In this document: piece by piece, positions 1 through 5,557 of the stretch
How the letters are laid out: each line of letters starts with the position of its first letter
How positions within the stretch are numbered: position 1 is the first letter of the stretch
Source of the DNA: an uncultured Collinsella sp.
GTDB lineage: Bacteria; Actinomycetota; Coriobacteriia; Coriobacteriales; Coriobacteriaceae
Direction: 5' to 3'
Assembly: GCA_900547835.1 (NCBI GenBank)
Contig: URIJ01000093.1
Location: 1 to 8,155 of the forward strand
Length of the DNA stretch: 8,155 nucleotides
The notes under the pieces: model-generated
Database searches by the model: none
Seen by the model: the letters and a program-made list of their open reading frames with translations, nothing else
What the model was told of the DNA's origin: nothing
Translations under genes and position numbers: made by a program

Positions 1-27
1 GCAGACGTTGCACACGTACTTTCTCAT
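1..27 (-). CDS. Rubredoxin, first nine codons only (runs off left edge)
   Basis: Read on the minus strand from ATG at 27-25, the window ends with M-R-K-Y-V-C-N-V-C. This is the classic start of a rubredoxin, with the first Cys-x2-Cys pair of its Fe(Cys)4 site. Rubredoxins are small cytoplasmic one-electron carriers and often serve flavodiiron proteins as electron donor. The ATG overlaps a TGA (24-26) of another frame in an ATGA arrangement typical of translational coupling. That other frame could be the original tail of the flavodiiron gene just upstream. Only nine codons are visible, so whether the rest is intact cannot be judged. The call rests on this short motif plus the flavodiiron neighbour. 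Confidence 0.6.
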
Positions 28-94
28 GGCAGGCCCAGCACCTTCTCCCCCGGCATCCTCCGTTGCACCAATGAGGGCGCTGACCGCTGCCAAG

Positions 95-376
95 CACCGT
101 CGGCGAACCCACCGCGATCGCCTTCGATTTGAAGACCTCGGTCATGATCTCGTTCTTGTCGGCATGCGCAATCGAGAAGACCTTCACGACGGTGCTCGGG
201 CTCTGACGTGCGACCTCTGCCGCAATCTCGTGAGCGCTCTTGGTCGTGCCCTCCCACATCGTGTCGTAGACCACCGTGACCTGGTCCTCTTGGTACTCGC
301 GCGACCACTTGTCATAGAGGTCGACGATCTGCATGGGGTTGTCGCGCCAGATTGCGCCGTGTGCTGGAGCGATCAT
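95..376 (-). pseudogene. Flavodiiron protein (FprA-type) remnant, truncated at both ends
   Basis: The minus-strand frame starting at 376 encodes about 94 residues typical of A-type flavodiiron proteins, which reduce O2 or NO using a diiron site and FMN. Visible parts are I-A-P-A-H-G-A-I-W-R, the end of the metallo-beta-lactamase domain with its conserved His (residues 2-11); the interdomain segment; the FMN phosphate-binding loop Y-D-T-M-W-E-G-T (37-44); and F-K-S-K-A-I-A-V-G-S-P-T-V (82-94). An in-frame TAG directly precedes the first ATG, so the roughly 250-residue lactamase domain is absent. After G-S-P-T-V similarity stops, and the roughly 80-100 residues that finish the flavodoxin domain are missing, although this frame stays open to the window edge. 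The rubredoxin start that follows is in a different frame. Without its diiron ligands the fragment cannot be a working reductase. I read it as an internally deleted gene. Confidence 0.8.
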
Positions 377-410
377 CTATAGGGCGACGCCGCTTTGCGG
401 GGCCCCTGGG

Positions 411-617
411 TCATTTGAGGTGCTTGAGGATGTCGCCCAGTCCGAAGGTGGTCTTGCGGTAGACCTTGTTGTAGAGGGCCTTCTTCGGATGGAGAAGGCC
501 CATGCCCTTCTTGCCGTATCCAGGGATGAGCGCCCTCTTCACCGCACGGGTAGCCCGGCCCCTTGTCCTGGCACTTATCGACTTCTTGACACTTGGCTTC
601 CTCATTCCGTACTTCAT
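411..617 (-). CDS. Small, highly basic conserved protein (68 aa), probably prophage-associated
   Basis: A 68-residue protein very rich in Lys and Arg with no membrane segment. It contains K-P-S-V-K-K-S-I-S-A-R-T (7-18), G-Y-G-K-K-G-M-G (33-40) and P-K-K-A-L-Y-N-K-V-Y-R-K-T-T-F-G (44-59). I recognise this pattern (K-K-S-x-x-A-R-T ... Y-G-K-K-G-M-G ... Y-N-K-x-Y-x-K-T-T) from short uncharacterised proteins in Firmicutes and Actinomycetota, often near phage or mobile DNA. Function is unknown; the charge suggests nucleic-acid contact, which is inference. The ATG at 617 is preceded by a G-rich GGGGGG about 11 bases upstream, a long spacing. A second ATG at 605 is possible. It ends 35 bases before the flavodiiron remnant. 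The overlapping frame 373-624 is less convincing because its product shows no family pattern. Confidence 0.6.
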   Translation of the reverse strand: MKYGMRKPSVKKSISARTRGRATRAVKRALIPGYGKKGMGLLHPKKALYNKVYRKTTFGLGDILKHLK

Positions 618-1030
618 GGCTCATTGCCCCCCTACGAATTGCAGAGCGAGCGCATCGTCTTCAAAAGCAAGTGCATCGCCCTACCATGGTACGTCTATGC
701 GGGACGGCAGAGGGATGCTCCCACCTTGTCAGCCCCTCTGCGCAGCGCTACCACGCTTTTCTCCGCCAGCCAATCGGGCCGGACAGCTAGAAGACGCCAC
801 CTCTCGTGCATGGAGCCACTGTCAGCCGGGCACATTGCCATCGAGGCATCGCGCCGACGTGTCTGGGGCGGTGCCTCGAGCATGTTGAAGGTGGATGCCG
901 CGATGGCGTAATGGTCCCTGGTCAACCTGGATCAGCGGGCGAGCTACCAGAGCCTAGCAGACGGCTTCCCGTCTGCTGAAGTGGCTGCGCCTGCTCGTTT
1001 GCCAGCTTGACGGAGTCCATTGCACGTGCA
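618..1030. other. 413-base stretch without a recognisable gene
   Basis: I found no frame on either strand with a recognisable protein pattern. A minus-strand frame at 695-925 (76 codons, TTG start) and another at 922-1020 (32 codons, ATG start) are open but look random. The stretch holds one perfect 9-bp hairpin (956-977) and the 10-bp palindrome TGCACGTGCA (1021-1030). It lies between an ADP-ribosylglycohydrolase tail and a small basic gene, so it may be decayed coding DNA or an old integration footprint. Confidence 0.5.
956..977. repeat. Perfect 9-bp hairpin with 4-base loop
   Basis: AGCAGACGG (956-964), loop CTTC (965-968), CCGTCTGCT (969-977). Neither strand has a run of T after the stem, so it is not a standard intrinsic terminator. 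It is nevertheless the first strong hairpin downstream of the reductase/ADP-ribosylglycohydrolase tail on the minus strand and could still slow or end transcription there. Confidence 0.6.
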
Positions 1031-1177
1031 TCAATCGAAGAGGCAACGCTCTATCACGTCGCGCCCACGCAGTTTCTCGAGCCAGGCATCAGGGATGGCT
1101 CGCCATCCGTACGCGATGCCGGCAAGGCCACCTGCCACAGCCGCCGTCGTGTCCGTATCGTCCCCGAGATTCACAAC
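1031..1177 (-). pseudogene. ADP-ribosylglycohydrolase (DraG family), C-terminal fragment
   Basis: The last 48 codons of an ADP-ribosylglycohydrolase-type protein, read from 1177 to a TGA at 1031-1033. The segment contains V-N-L-G-D-D-T-D-T-T-A-A-V-A-G-G-L-A-G, the family's C-terminal metal-binding block, whose D-x-D-T holds dinuclear Mg/Mn ligands. It continues with A-I-P-D-A-W-L-E and D-V-I-E-R-C and ends where the family normally ends. These enzymes remove ADP-ribose from proteins or small molecules. Here everything N-terminal to the block is gone: upstream sequence is the end of the FAD oxidoreductase gene, whose TAG (1177-1179) shares a base with the first codon of the fragment. No ribosome binding site or plausible start serves the fragment. 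It is a remnant left by deletion or recombination, not a functional gene. Confidence 0.8.
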
Positions 1178-3126
1178 TAGAGGGCGCAGGCCACTTTGTA
1201 GCCGTCGCCGATGGCGTCGCGGATGTTGCCGCACTTGTTGGCGTCGCCCAGCACGTGGGTGATAACGCCGGCAGCTGCCAGGTCGTCGGCGAGCTTAGTG
1301 TTAGGACGGTAGCCCATGGCGAGCACCAGCGTATCGGCACCGGTGATGGTGTGGACCTCGCCGTCCTTCTCGTAGCTGATGGTGTCCTCAGTAATCTCGG
1401 TCACCTTGGCCTCGGTCAGCACGTGGACGCCCTTAGAGAGCATGCGCGTGATAAGTACCGCGCGGCCGGCACCGCCCTCGTTGGCGGCAAGCGTCTTGGT
1501 CATCTCGATGACGGTGACATCGCGGTTGGCCGGCGACAGGTCATTGACCAGCGGGGCCAGGTAATCGGCCGTCTCGCAACCGACGGTGCCGCCGCCCACG
1601 ATGACGATCTTCTTGCCCGGGAAAGCCTTGCCACCCAGCAGGTCGTCAGCTGTCATAACTTGCTTAAAGCCCTGCATGAAGGCCGGAGCGATGGGCTCGG
1701 CGCCATAAGCCAGGACAACCTCGTAACCTGCGTAGTCGCGCTGAATGTCCTCGGCCGAAAGCTCGGTGCCAAATACGCACTTCACGCCGGCCTCGGCCAG
1801 GCGACGGTACTGATACTTGATCACGCGGGTGAGCTCCTGCTTTGCCGGCGGAACGGCTGCGATGCGCATCTCGCCGCCCGGCTCATCCTGCTTGTCCACG
1901 AGCACCACGTGGTGGCCACGCTTGGCGGCAATGTAGGCTGCCTCCATGCCCGCAGGACCAGCGCCCACAACGAGCACGTTCTTGGCCTCGGCGGCAGGCT
2001 CGTAGCCGGCCTCGTCGCGCTCAACATCGGGATTGACGGTGCAGGAGATGCGCTTGCCAAACATAATGCCGTTCAGGCAGCGCAGGCAGCCAATGCAGGG
2101 GCGGATGTCGTCGGCGTTGCCGGCAGCGGCCTTGTTGCAGAACTCGGCATCGCACAGATTGGCGCGGCCCATCATGCAGATGTCGGCAGCGCCGTCCTCG
2201 ATCAGCTCCTCGGCGATCCAGGCCTCGTTGATGCGGCCGACGGTGGCGACGGGAATGTTGACGTGCTTTTTGATCTCGCGCGAGCAAGCGGCGTGCGAGG
2301 CCTGCTGCGTGCCGGCGGCGGGAATCGCAGAGCCGCGCTTGATGGTGGTGCCGCCCGACACGTGAATCATGTCGACGCCAGCCTTCTCCAGGCGACGCGA
2401 GACGTAGATCATGTCGTTGAGGGTCAGGCCACCATCGGTGTACTCATCGCCCGAGATGCGGACGTCGATGATAAAGTCCTTGCCGCAGCGCTCGCGAATC
2501 TCGGCGATGACCTCGAGCAAGAAGCGCATACGGGCGTCGAGCGAGCCGCCGTACTCATCGGTACGCTTGTTGTAGAGCGGGGTCAAAAAGCCGCCAAGCA
2601 TGCCGTGGGCATGCGCCGCATGGACCTCGACGCCATCGACGCCAGCCTTTTGCATACGCACAGCGGCGTCGCCAAACTGATGCGTGAGCTCGTGAATCTC
2701 GTCGACCGTGATAGGACGCGGTGCCTCACGGGCATAGGACGGTCCCACGAAGGACGGAGCGATCAGGCGCGGCGTGCCCGGAATGTTAAAGGCCATGTAG
2801 GCGGGGTGAAAGAGCTGCGGCATGATCTTGCAGCCATACTCATGCACGGCGGCGGCGAGCTTTTCCCAGCCAGGGATAAACGTGTCGTCGTAGCAGCACA
2901 TGTCACCCGGCAGATAGGTATAGGTAGGCTCGACCGTCACGACCTCGGTGATGATGAGGCCCACGCCGCCCTTGGCACGGGCACGGTAATGATCGACCAA
3001 GTCGTCGGTCACATAGCCATGATCGGCCAGGTTGGTGGACACCGGCGGCATAAAGACGCGGTTCTTGACCTCGGTCGTACCGACCTTGATCGGACTAAAG
3101 AGCATCGGGTAGGCGGAGGACTCCAT
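1177..3126 (-). CDS. FMN/FAD/4Fe-4S NAD(P)H:flavin oxidoreductase (dienoyl-CoA reductase / Old Yellow Enzyme family)
   Basis: A 649-residue multidomain cytoplasmic enzyme of the 2,4-dienoyl-CoA reductase, enoate reductase and trimethylamine dehydrogenase family. Residues 1-340 form an FMN TIM barrel, with V-E-V-H-A-A-H-A-H-G (167-175), N-K-R-T-D-E-Y-G-G-S (186-195) and H-V-S-G-G (255-259). A 4Fe-4S site is formed by Cys344, 347, 350 and 362. An FAD Rossmann motif V-G-A-G-P-A-G lies at 387-393 and a nucleotide motif V-G-G-G-T-V-G at 510-516. The C-terminal FAD block is G-D-A-N-K-C-G-N-I-R-D-A-I (627-639). Electrons would pass NAD(P)H to FAD to 4Fe-4S to FMN to substrate. Length and C-terminus look complete. 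ATG at 3126 has AAAGGA about seven bases upstream. The Cys spacing x2-x2-x11 is closer to trimethylamine dehydrogenase than to FadH (x2-x3-x11). The substrate cannot be told; bile-acid enoyl and other enoate reductases belong to the same family. Confidence 0.9.
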   Translation of the reverse strand: MESSAYPMLFSPIKVGTTEVKNRVFMPPVSTNLADHGYVTDDLVDHYRARAKGGVGLIITEVVTVEPTYTYLPGDMCCYDDTFIPGWEKLAAAVHEYGCKIMPQLFHPAYMAFNIPGTPRLIAPSFVGPSYAREAPRPITVDEIHELTHQFGDAAVRMQKAGVDGVEVHAAHAHGMLGGFLTPLYNKRTDEYGGSLDARMRFLLEVIAEIRERCGKDFIIDVRISGDEYTDGGLTLNDMIYVSRRLEKAGVDMIHVSGGTTIKRGSAIPAAGTQQASHAACSREIKKHVNIPVATVGRINEAWIAEELIEDGAADICMMGRANLCDAEFCNKAAAGNADDIRPCIGCLRCLNGIMFGKRISCTVNPDVERDEAGYEPAAEAKNVLVVGAGPAGMEAAYIAAKRGHHVVLVDKQDEPGGEMRIAAVPPAKQELTRVIKYQYRRLAEAGVKCVFGTELSAEDIQRDYAGYEVVLAYGAEPIAPAFMQGFKQVMTADDLLGGKAFPGKKIVIVGGGTVGCETADYLAPLVNDLSPANRDVTVIEMTKTLAANEGGAGRAVLITRMLSKGVHVLTEAKVTEITEDTISYEKDGEVHTITGADTLVLAMGYRPNTKLADDLAAAGVITHVLGDANKCGNIRDAIGDGYKVACAL

Positions 3127-3160
3127 ACAGGGTTCCTTTCATTTGAGCCGCTCGGCGGCA

Positions 3161-3189
3161 GTTGCTGACGTACCTATCGTACCAGCAAC
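3161..3189. promoter_or_regulatory. Interrupted inverted repeat upstream of the oxidoreductase
   Basis: GTTGCTG (3161-3167) pairs with CAGCAAC (3183-3189). Inside it GTAC (3170-3173) pairs with GTAC (3179-3182) around a 5-base loop, leaving a 2-base bulge. It sits 35-63 bases before the ATG at 3126, where a promoter or leader would be. It may be an operator or a leader hairpin. No convincing -35/-10 pair was identified nearby. Confidence 0.35.
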
Positions 3190-3236
3190 CGCGCAGCACC
3201 CGACCGTGCGCGTTCCTCCAGCCTCTGCTCAACCCC

Positions 3237-3307
3237 AAAAAGTTGCGGTGAAATACGGAGCAATCGAGGCTTTTGACAGCCAAAACAGTCCGTATTTCAC
3301 CGCAACT
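3237..3307 (-). terminator. Likely intrinsic terminator: 19-bp perfect inverted repeat plus T run
   Basis: Arms 3241-3259 (AGTTGCGGTGAAATACGGA) and 3289-3307 are perfect complements separated by 29 bases. That loop contains a smaller hairpin, TTTTG-ACAGC-CAAAA (3271-3285). On the minus strand the stem is followed directly by five T (3241-3237) then GGGG. It begins 15 bases after the stop of the GltD-like gene, so it would end that transcript before the oxidoreductase gene. The exactness of the arms is more than a terminator needs and suggests a dispersed repeat family. Confidence 0.7.
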
Positions 3308-3322
3308 AATGGATGGGATGTG

Positions 3323-4540
3323 TTAGAGACCCAAATAGGCAGTCATGCCTTCGGCGGCGAGCTTGGCGCCTGCCACGGCGTGAACAACCGTCAGCGGGCC
3401 GTTAACCACGTCGCCGGCGGCAAAGACGCCAGGCACGGTGGTCATACCGTTCTCATCGACCGAAAGCAGGCCACGATGGTCGGTCTCTAGGCCGCCCGTT
3501 GTAAGCACAAGCTTGTCTTTGGGCACCTGCGAAGCTGCAATCACAACTGTGTCGGCAGACGCATGGTCGAGCTCTTCCTCGTAGCCCACCACGTTATTGT
3601 CCTCGTCAAAGATAGCCGTCTCGAACACCGGACCGTTATCGTCGATGGCGCAGATCGCCTTGCCGCACACAATCTCGGCACCGTCAAGCTCGGTCAGCTC
3701 GACCTCGTCGTCGATGGCCGAGATATGGCGCGAGCGTGCATACACAGTGACCTTGCGAGCACCCGAACGCAGCGCCGTGCGGGCCACATCCATGGCCACA
3801 TTACCGGCACCGATGACCGCCACGTTCTGCCCGATCGCCACGCTCGAGGGATCGACCAGGTAATCGATACCAAACAGCACGTTGCCGCGCGACTCGCCGG
3901 GAATGCCCAGTTTGCGGGCACGCCAGGTACCGGTACCAACAAAGACCGCATCGTAGCCGTCACGCAGTAGGTCGTCGATGTGGAGCGCACCGCCGATGGT
4001 GGTCGACGGACGCACGCGCACGCCGAGCGAGCACATCACGTGGCGGTACTTTTGCACGAGCGAGCGCGGCAGACGGAACTCGGGGATACCGTACTCCAGC
4101 ACACCGCCAATCTCGGGGCGCTGCTCAAATACCGTGACGGCACAGCCCAGCTGGGCCATCTTGATAGCCACGGTAATACCAGCGGGACCGGAACCGACCA
4201 CGGCAATCTGTTTACCGCACGACGGTGCGGGCTTCCACTCCTTACGGTCCAAATACGCTGTCGAGATATAGTTCTCGATGCTCGAAAAATGCACGGGTGC
4301 GCCCTTACGGCCCTGAATGCAAGCGCCCTCGCACTGGCCCGAATGGTTGCAAACCATGGAGCAGACCGCGCTCATGGGATTGTTCTGGAACAGTAGCTCG
4401 CCCGCCTCTTCTAGACGACGCCGTTTGAACAGGTCAATGACCTGCGGAATAGGCGTCTGAACCGGGCAGCCCTTAATCTGGCAGAACGCCCTTTTACAAC
4501 CCAGGCAACGATTCGCCTCTTCGACAATGTGGATAGCCAC
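3323..4540 (-). CDS. GltD/NfnB-like FAD-dependent NAD(P) oxidoreductase with N-terminal Fe-S domain
   Basis: A 405-residue protein like the small subunit of glutamate synthase and related NAD(P)H-Fe-S flavoproteins. The N-terminal Fe-S domain has two cysteine clusters: C12, C15, C20, C25 (C-L-G-C ... C-Q-I-K-G-C-P) and C60, C64, C70, C74. An FAD motif V-V-G-S-G-P-A-G spans 114-121, E-Y-G-I-P-E-F-R-L-P (149-158) is typical of the GltD family, and an NAD(P) motif I-G-A-G-N-V-A-M-D spans 243-251. The C-terminal FAD block is G-V-F-A-A-G-D-V (371-378). It would pass electrons between NAD(P)H and a partner protein. No glutamate synthase large subunit is in the window, so the partner is unknown and the symbol gltD is not assigned. 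It starts with GTG at 4540, supported by AAGGGGAG four bases upstream. It lies 102 bases after the isomerase gene and is probably separately transcribed. Confidence 0.88.
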   Translation of the reverse strand: MAIHIVEEANRCLGCKRAFCQIKGCPVQTPIPQVIDLFKRRRLEEAGELLFQNNPMSAVCSMVCNHSGQCEGACIQGRKGAPVHFSSIENYISTAYLDRKEWKPAPSCGKQIAVVGSGPAGITVAIKMAQLGCAVTVFEQRPEIGGVLEYGIPEFRLPRSLVQKYRHVMCSLGVRVRPSTTIGGALHIDDLLRDGYDAVFVGTGTWRARKLGIPGESRGNVLFGIDYLVDPSSVAIGQNVAVIGAGNVAMDVARTALRSGARKVTVYARSRHISAIDDEVELTELDGAEIVCGKAICAIDDNGPVFETAIFDEDNNVVGYEEELDHASADTVVIAASQVPKDKLVLTTGGLETDHRGLLSVDENGMTTVPGVFAAGDVVNGPLTVVHAVAGAKLAAEGMTAYLGL

Positions 4541-4567
4541 GCAACTCCCCTTTTTGATTCAATCCAA

Positions 4568-4602
4568 TGGGGCGACGATAAAGATCCTTCACCGCTGCCC
4601 CA
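4568..4602. repeat. Weak 6-bp inverted repeat between isomerase and GltD-like genes
   Basis: TGGGGC (4568-4573) and GCCCCA (4597-4602) flank a 23-base spacer in the 102-base gap between the two genes. No T run follows on the minus strand. It could be part of a terminator for the carbohydrate cluster or of the next promoter, but six pairs with a long loop is weak evidence. Confidence 0.2.
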
Positions 4603-4642
4603 GTCAGGCAAACTTAATCGACCGCCACGGCAAAAGCCAATG

Positions 4643-5557
4643 CTATAACTCGCGATGCGAAGCCCCGCAGCGAGCGGACATGTGCTCGAGTGTCGCCAGA
4701 CAGTCAGCCGCCGTCGCCGGCACACTGTTCTCGACCACGCAGGGAATCCCAGGGCAGGCGGCAGCCGCCCAGGCCACCACGGGCTCAAAGTCATATCGTC
4801 CCGTCTCGCCCACGCCATGACACACCAGGCGCGAACCCGTACCGTCGCACCAACCGGCTTCATCCTCGTTATCAACGACCTCAAAATCCTTGGCGTGCAG
4901 CGCGCGGATCTTACTGCCGCATAAGTAGAGCATGCGCGCTGTGATTTCCTGCGCTTCGTCAACGACACTGGGGTGCAGCAGCGACACTGGGTCATAGATC
5001 ACGCCGAGCGACGGGCTCGAGACGCGCTCCAGCACCTCACGGCAGCGATCTGGCGTGTTGACCGTCTCGTTCCAACCGGGCTCGATCAAAATTTGCCCAC
5101 CCACGGCCTCGGCCCGATCGCAGACGTGTGCAAGCCCGTCTGCAAACGCATCGAGTGCCTCATCGGTCATGCGGTCGACCGCGACGCGGTTCTGCGCATT
5201 GGGGCGACCGGTCTCGGTGCCAACCGGGCATCCGCCGAGCATCTGGGCAAAGTTCAAGCATGCCTCGTACTCGGAAAAGTTATCCATGAGCTGTTGGCGA
5301 TCGGGCGTCGCCAGATTCTTATAACAGCCGAGCACGGCGACCGAAACGCCCGCCTCGTCGAGCACCGCACGCAAATGGTCGGCAAGCTCGCGGGTCAGGC
5401 CGCCTCGATCGATCCCCATCGATGCGTAGAGCACCTTACTCGGCAGCTGAATGCACGAAAAGCCCAGCTCTCCCGCCATGCGAATGCGTTCCTCGACGGT
5501 CCCCTGCGGAAGGTCGTGCAAACGTACGCCCGGAGTAATAGCCCCCACGTTATTCAC
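4643..5557 (-). CDS. Sugar phosphate isomerase/epimerase-like TIM-barrel protein (xylose-isomerase-like)
   Basis: A 304-residue protein of the xylose-isomerase-like TIM-barrel superfamily (COG1082 type), which holds epimerases, isomerases and dehydratases acting on sugars and inositols. From the GTG at 5557, the expected metal ligands are visible at the ends of beta strands: E159 in I-L-I-E-P-G-W-N-E-T-V, D189 in V-I-Y-D-P, H221 in A-L-H-A-K-D-F and E276 in C-V-V-E-N-S. The N-terminal I-T-P-G-V-R-L-H-D-L also fits. The start is uncertain: GTG at 5557 overlaps the hydrolase stop by 8 bases but has a very short SD spacing, while GTG at 5548 has AAGGG ten bases upstream. The overlap indicates co-translation with the uronyl hydrolase, so it probably converts the released sugar; the exact substrate is not inferable. 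Longer upstream frames to 5713 are only overlap with the hydrolase gene. Confidence 0.82.
   Translation of the reverse strand: MNNVGAITPGVRLHDLPQGTVEERIRMAGELGFSCIQLPSKVLYASMGIDRGGLTRELADHLRAVLDEAGVSVAVLGCYKNLATPDRQQLMDNFSEYEACLNFAQMLGGCPVGTETGRPNAQNRVAVDRMTDEALDAFADGLAHVCDRAEAVGGQILIEPGWNETVNTPDRCREVLERVSSPSLGVIYDPVSLLHPSVVDEAQEITARMLYLCGSKIRALHAKDFEVVDNEDEAGWCDGTGSRLVCHGVGETGRYDFEPVVAWAAAACPGIPCVVENSVPATAADCLATLEHMSARCGASHREL

Noticed and set aside
1..94. Continuation of the flavodiiron frame to the left edge as a long fused protein
   Set aside because: The frame stays open but its residues (rich in Cys, Arg and Gly) show no flavodoxin pattern, and rubredoxin begins in another frame.
373..624. 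83-codon minus-strand frame overlapping the small basic gene
   Set aside because: It has a closer G-rich SD, but the product has no conserved pattern, while the +1 frame shows a family I recognise.
333..911. 192-codon plus-strand open frame over the broken-gene region
   Set aside because: It runs antisense through the small basic gene and the flavodiiron remnant, and its product looks random in composition.
695..925. 76-codon minus-strand frame in the empty stretch
   Set aside because: TTG start, no clear ribosome binding site, no recognisable family pattern. Recorded only as part of the non-genic stretch.
956..977. Hairpin as part of a tRNA gene
   Set aside because: The surrounding bases do not form a cloverleaf; no TTCGANNC arm or matching acceptor stem could be found.
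1255..3168. 637-codon open frame on the plus strand
   Set aside because: It is antisense to the oxidoreductase, whose FMN, Fe-S and FAD motifs are unmistakable. Its product is a low-complexity Ala/Gly/Asp/His/Val sequence, typical of a codon-bias shadow in GC-rich DNA.
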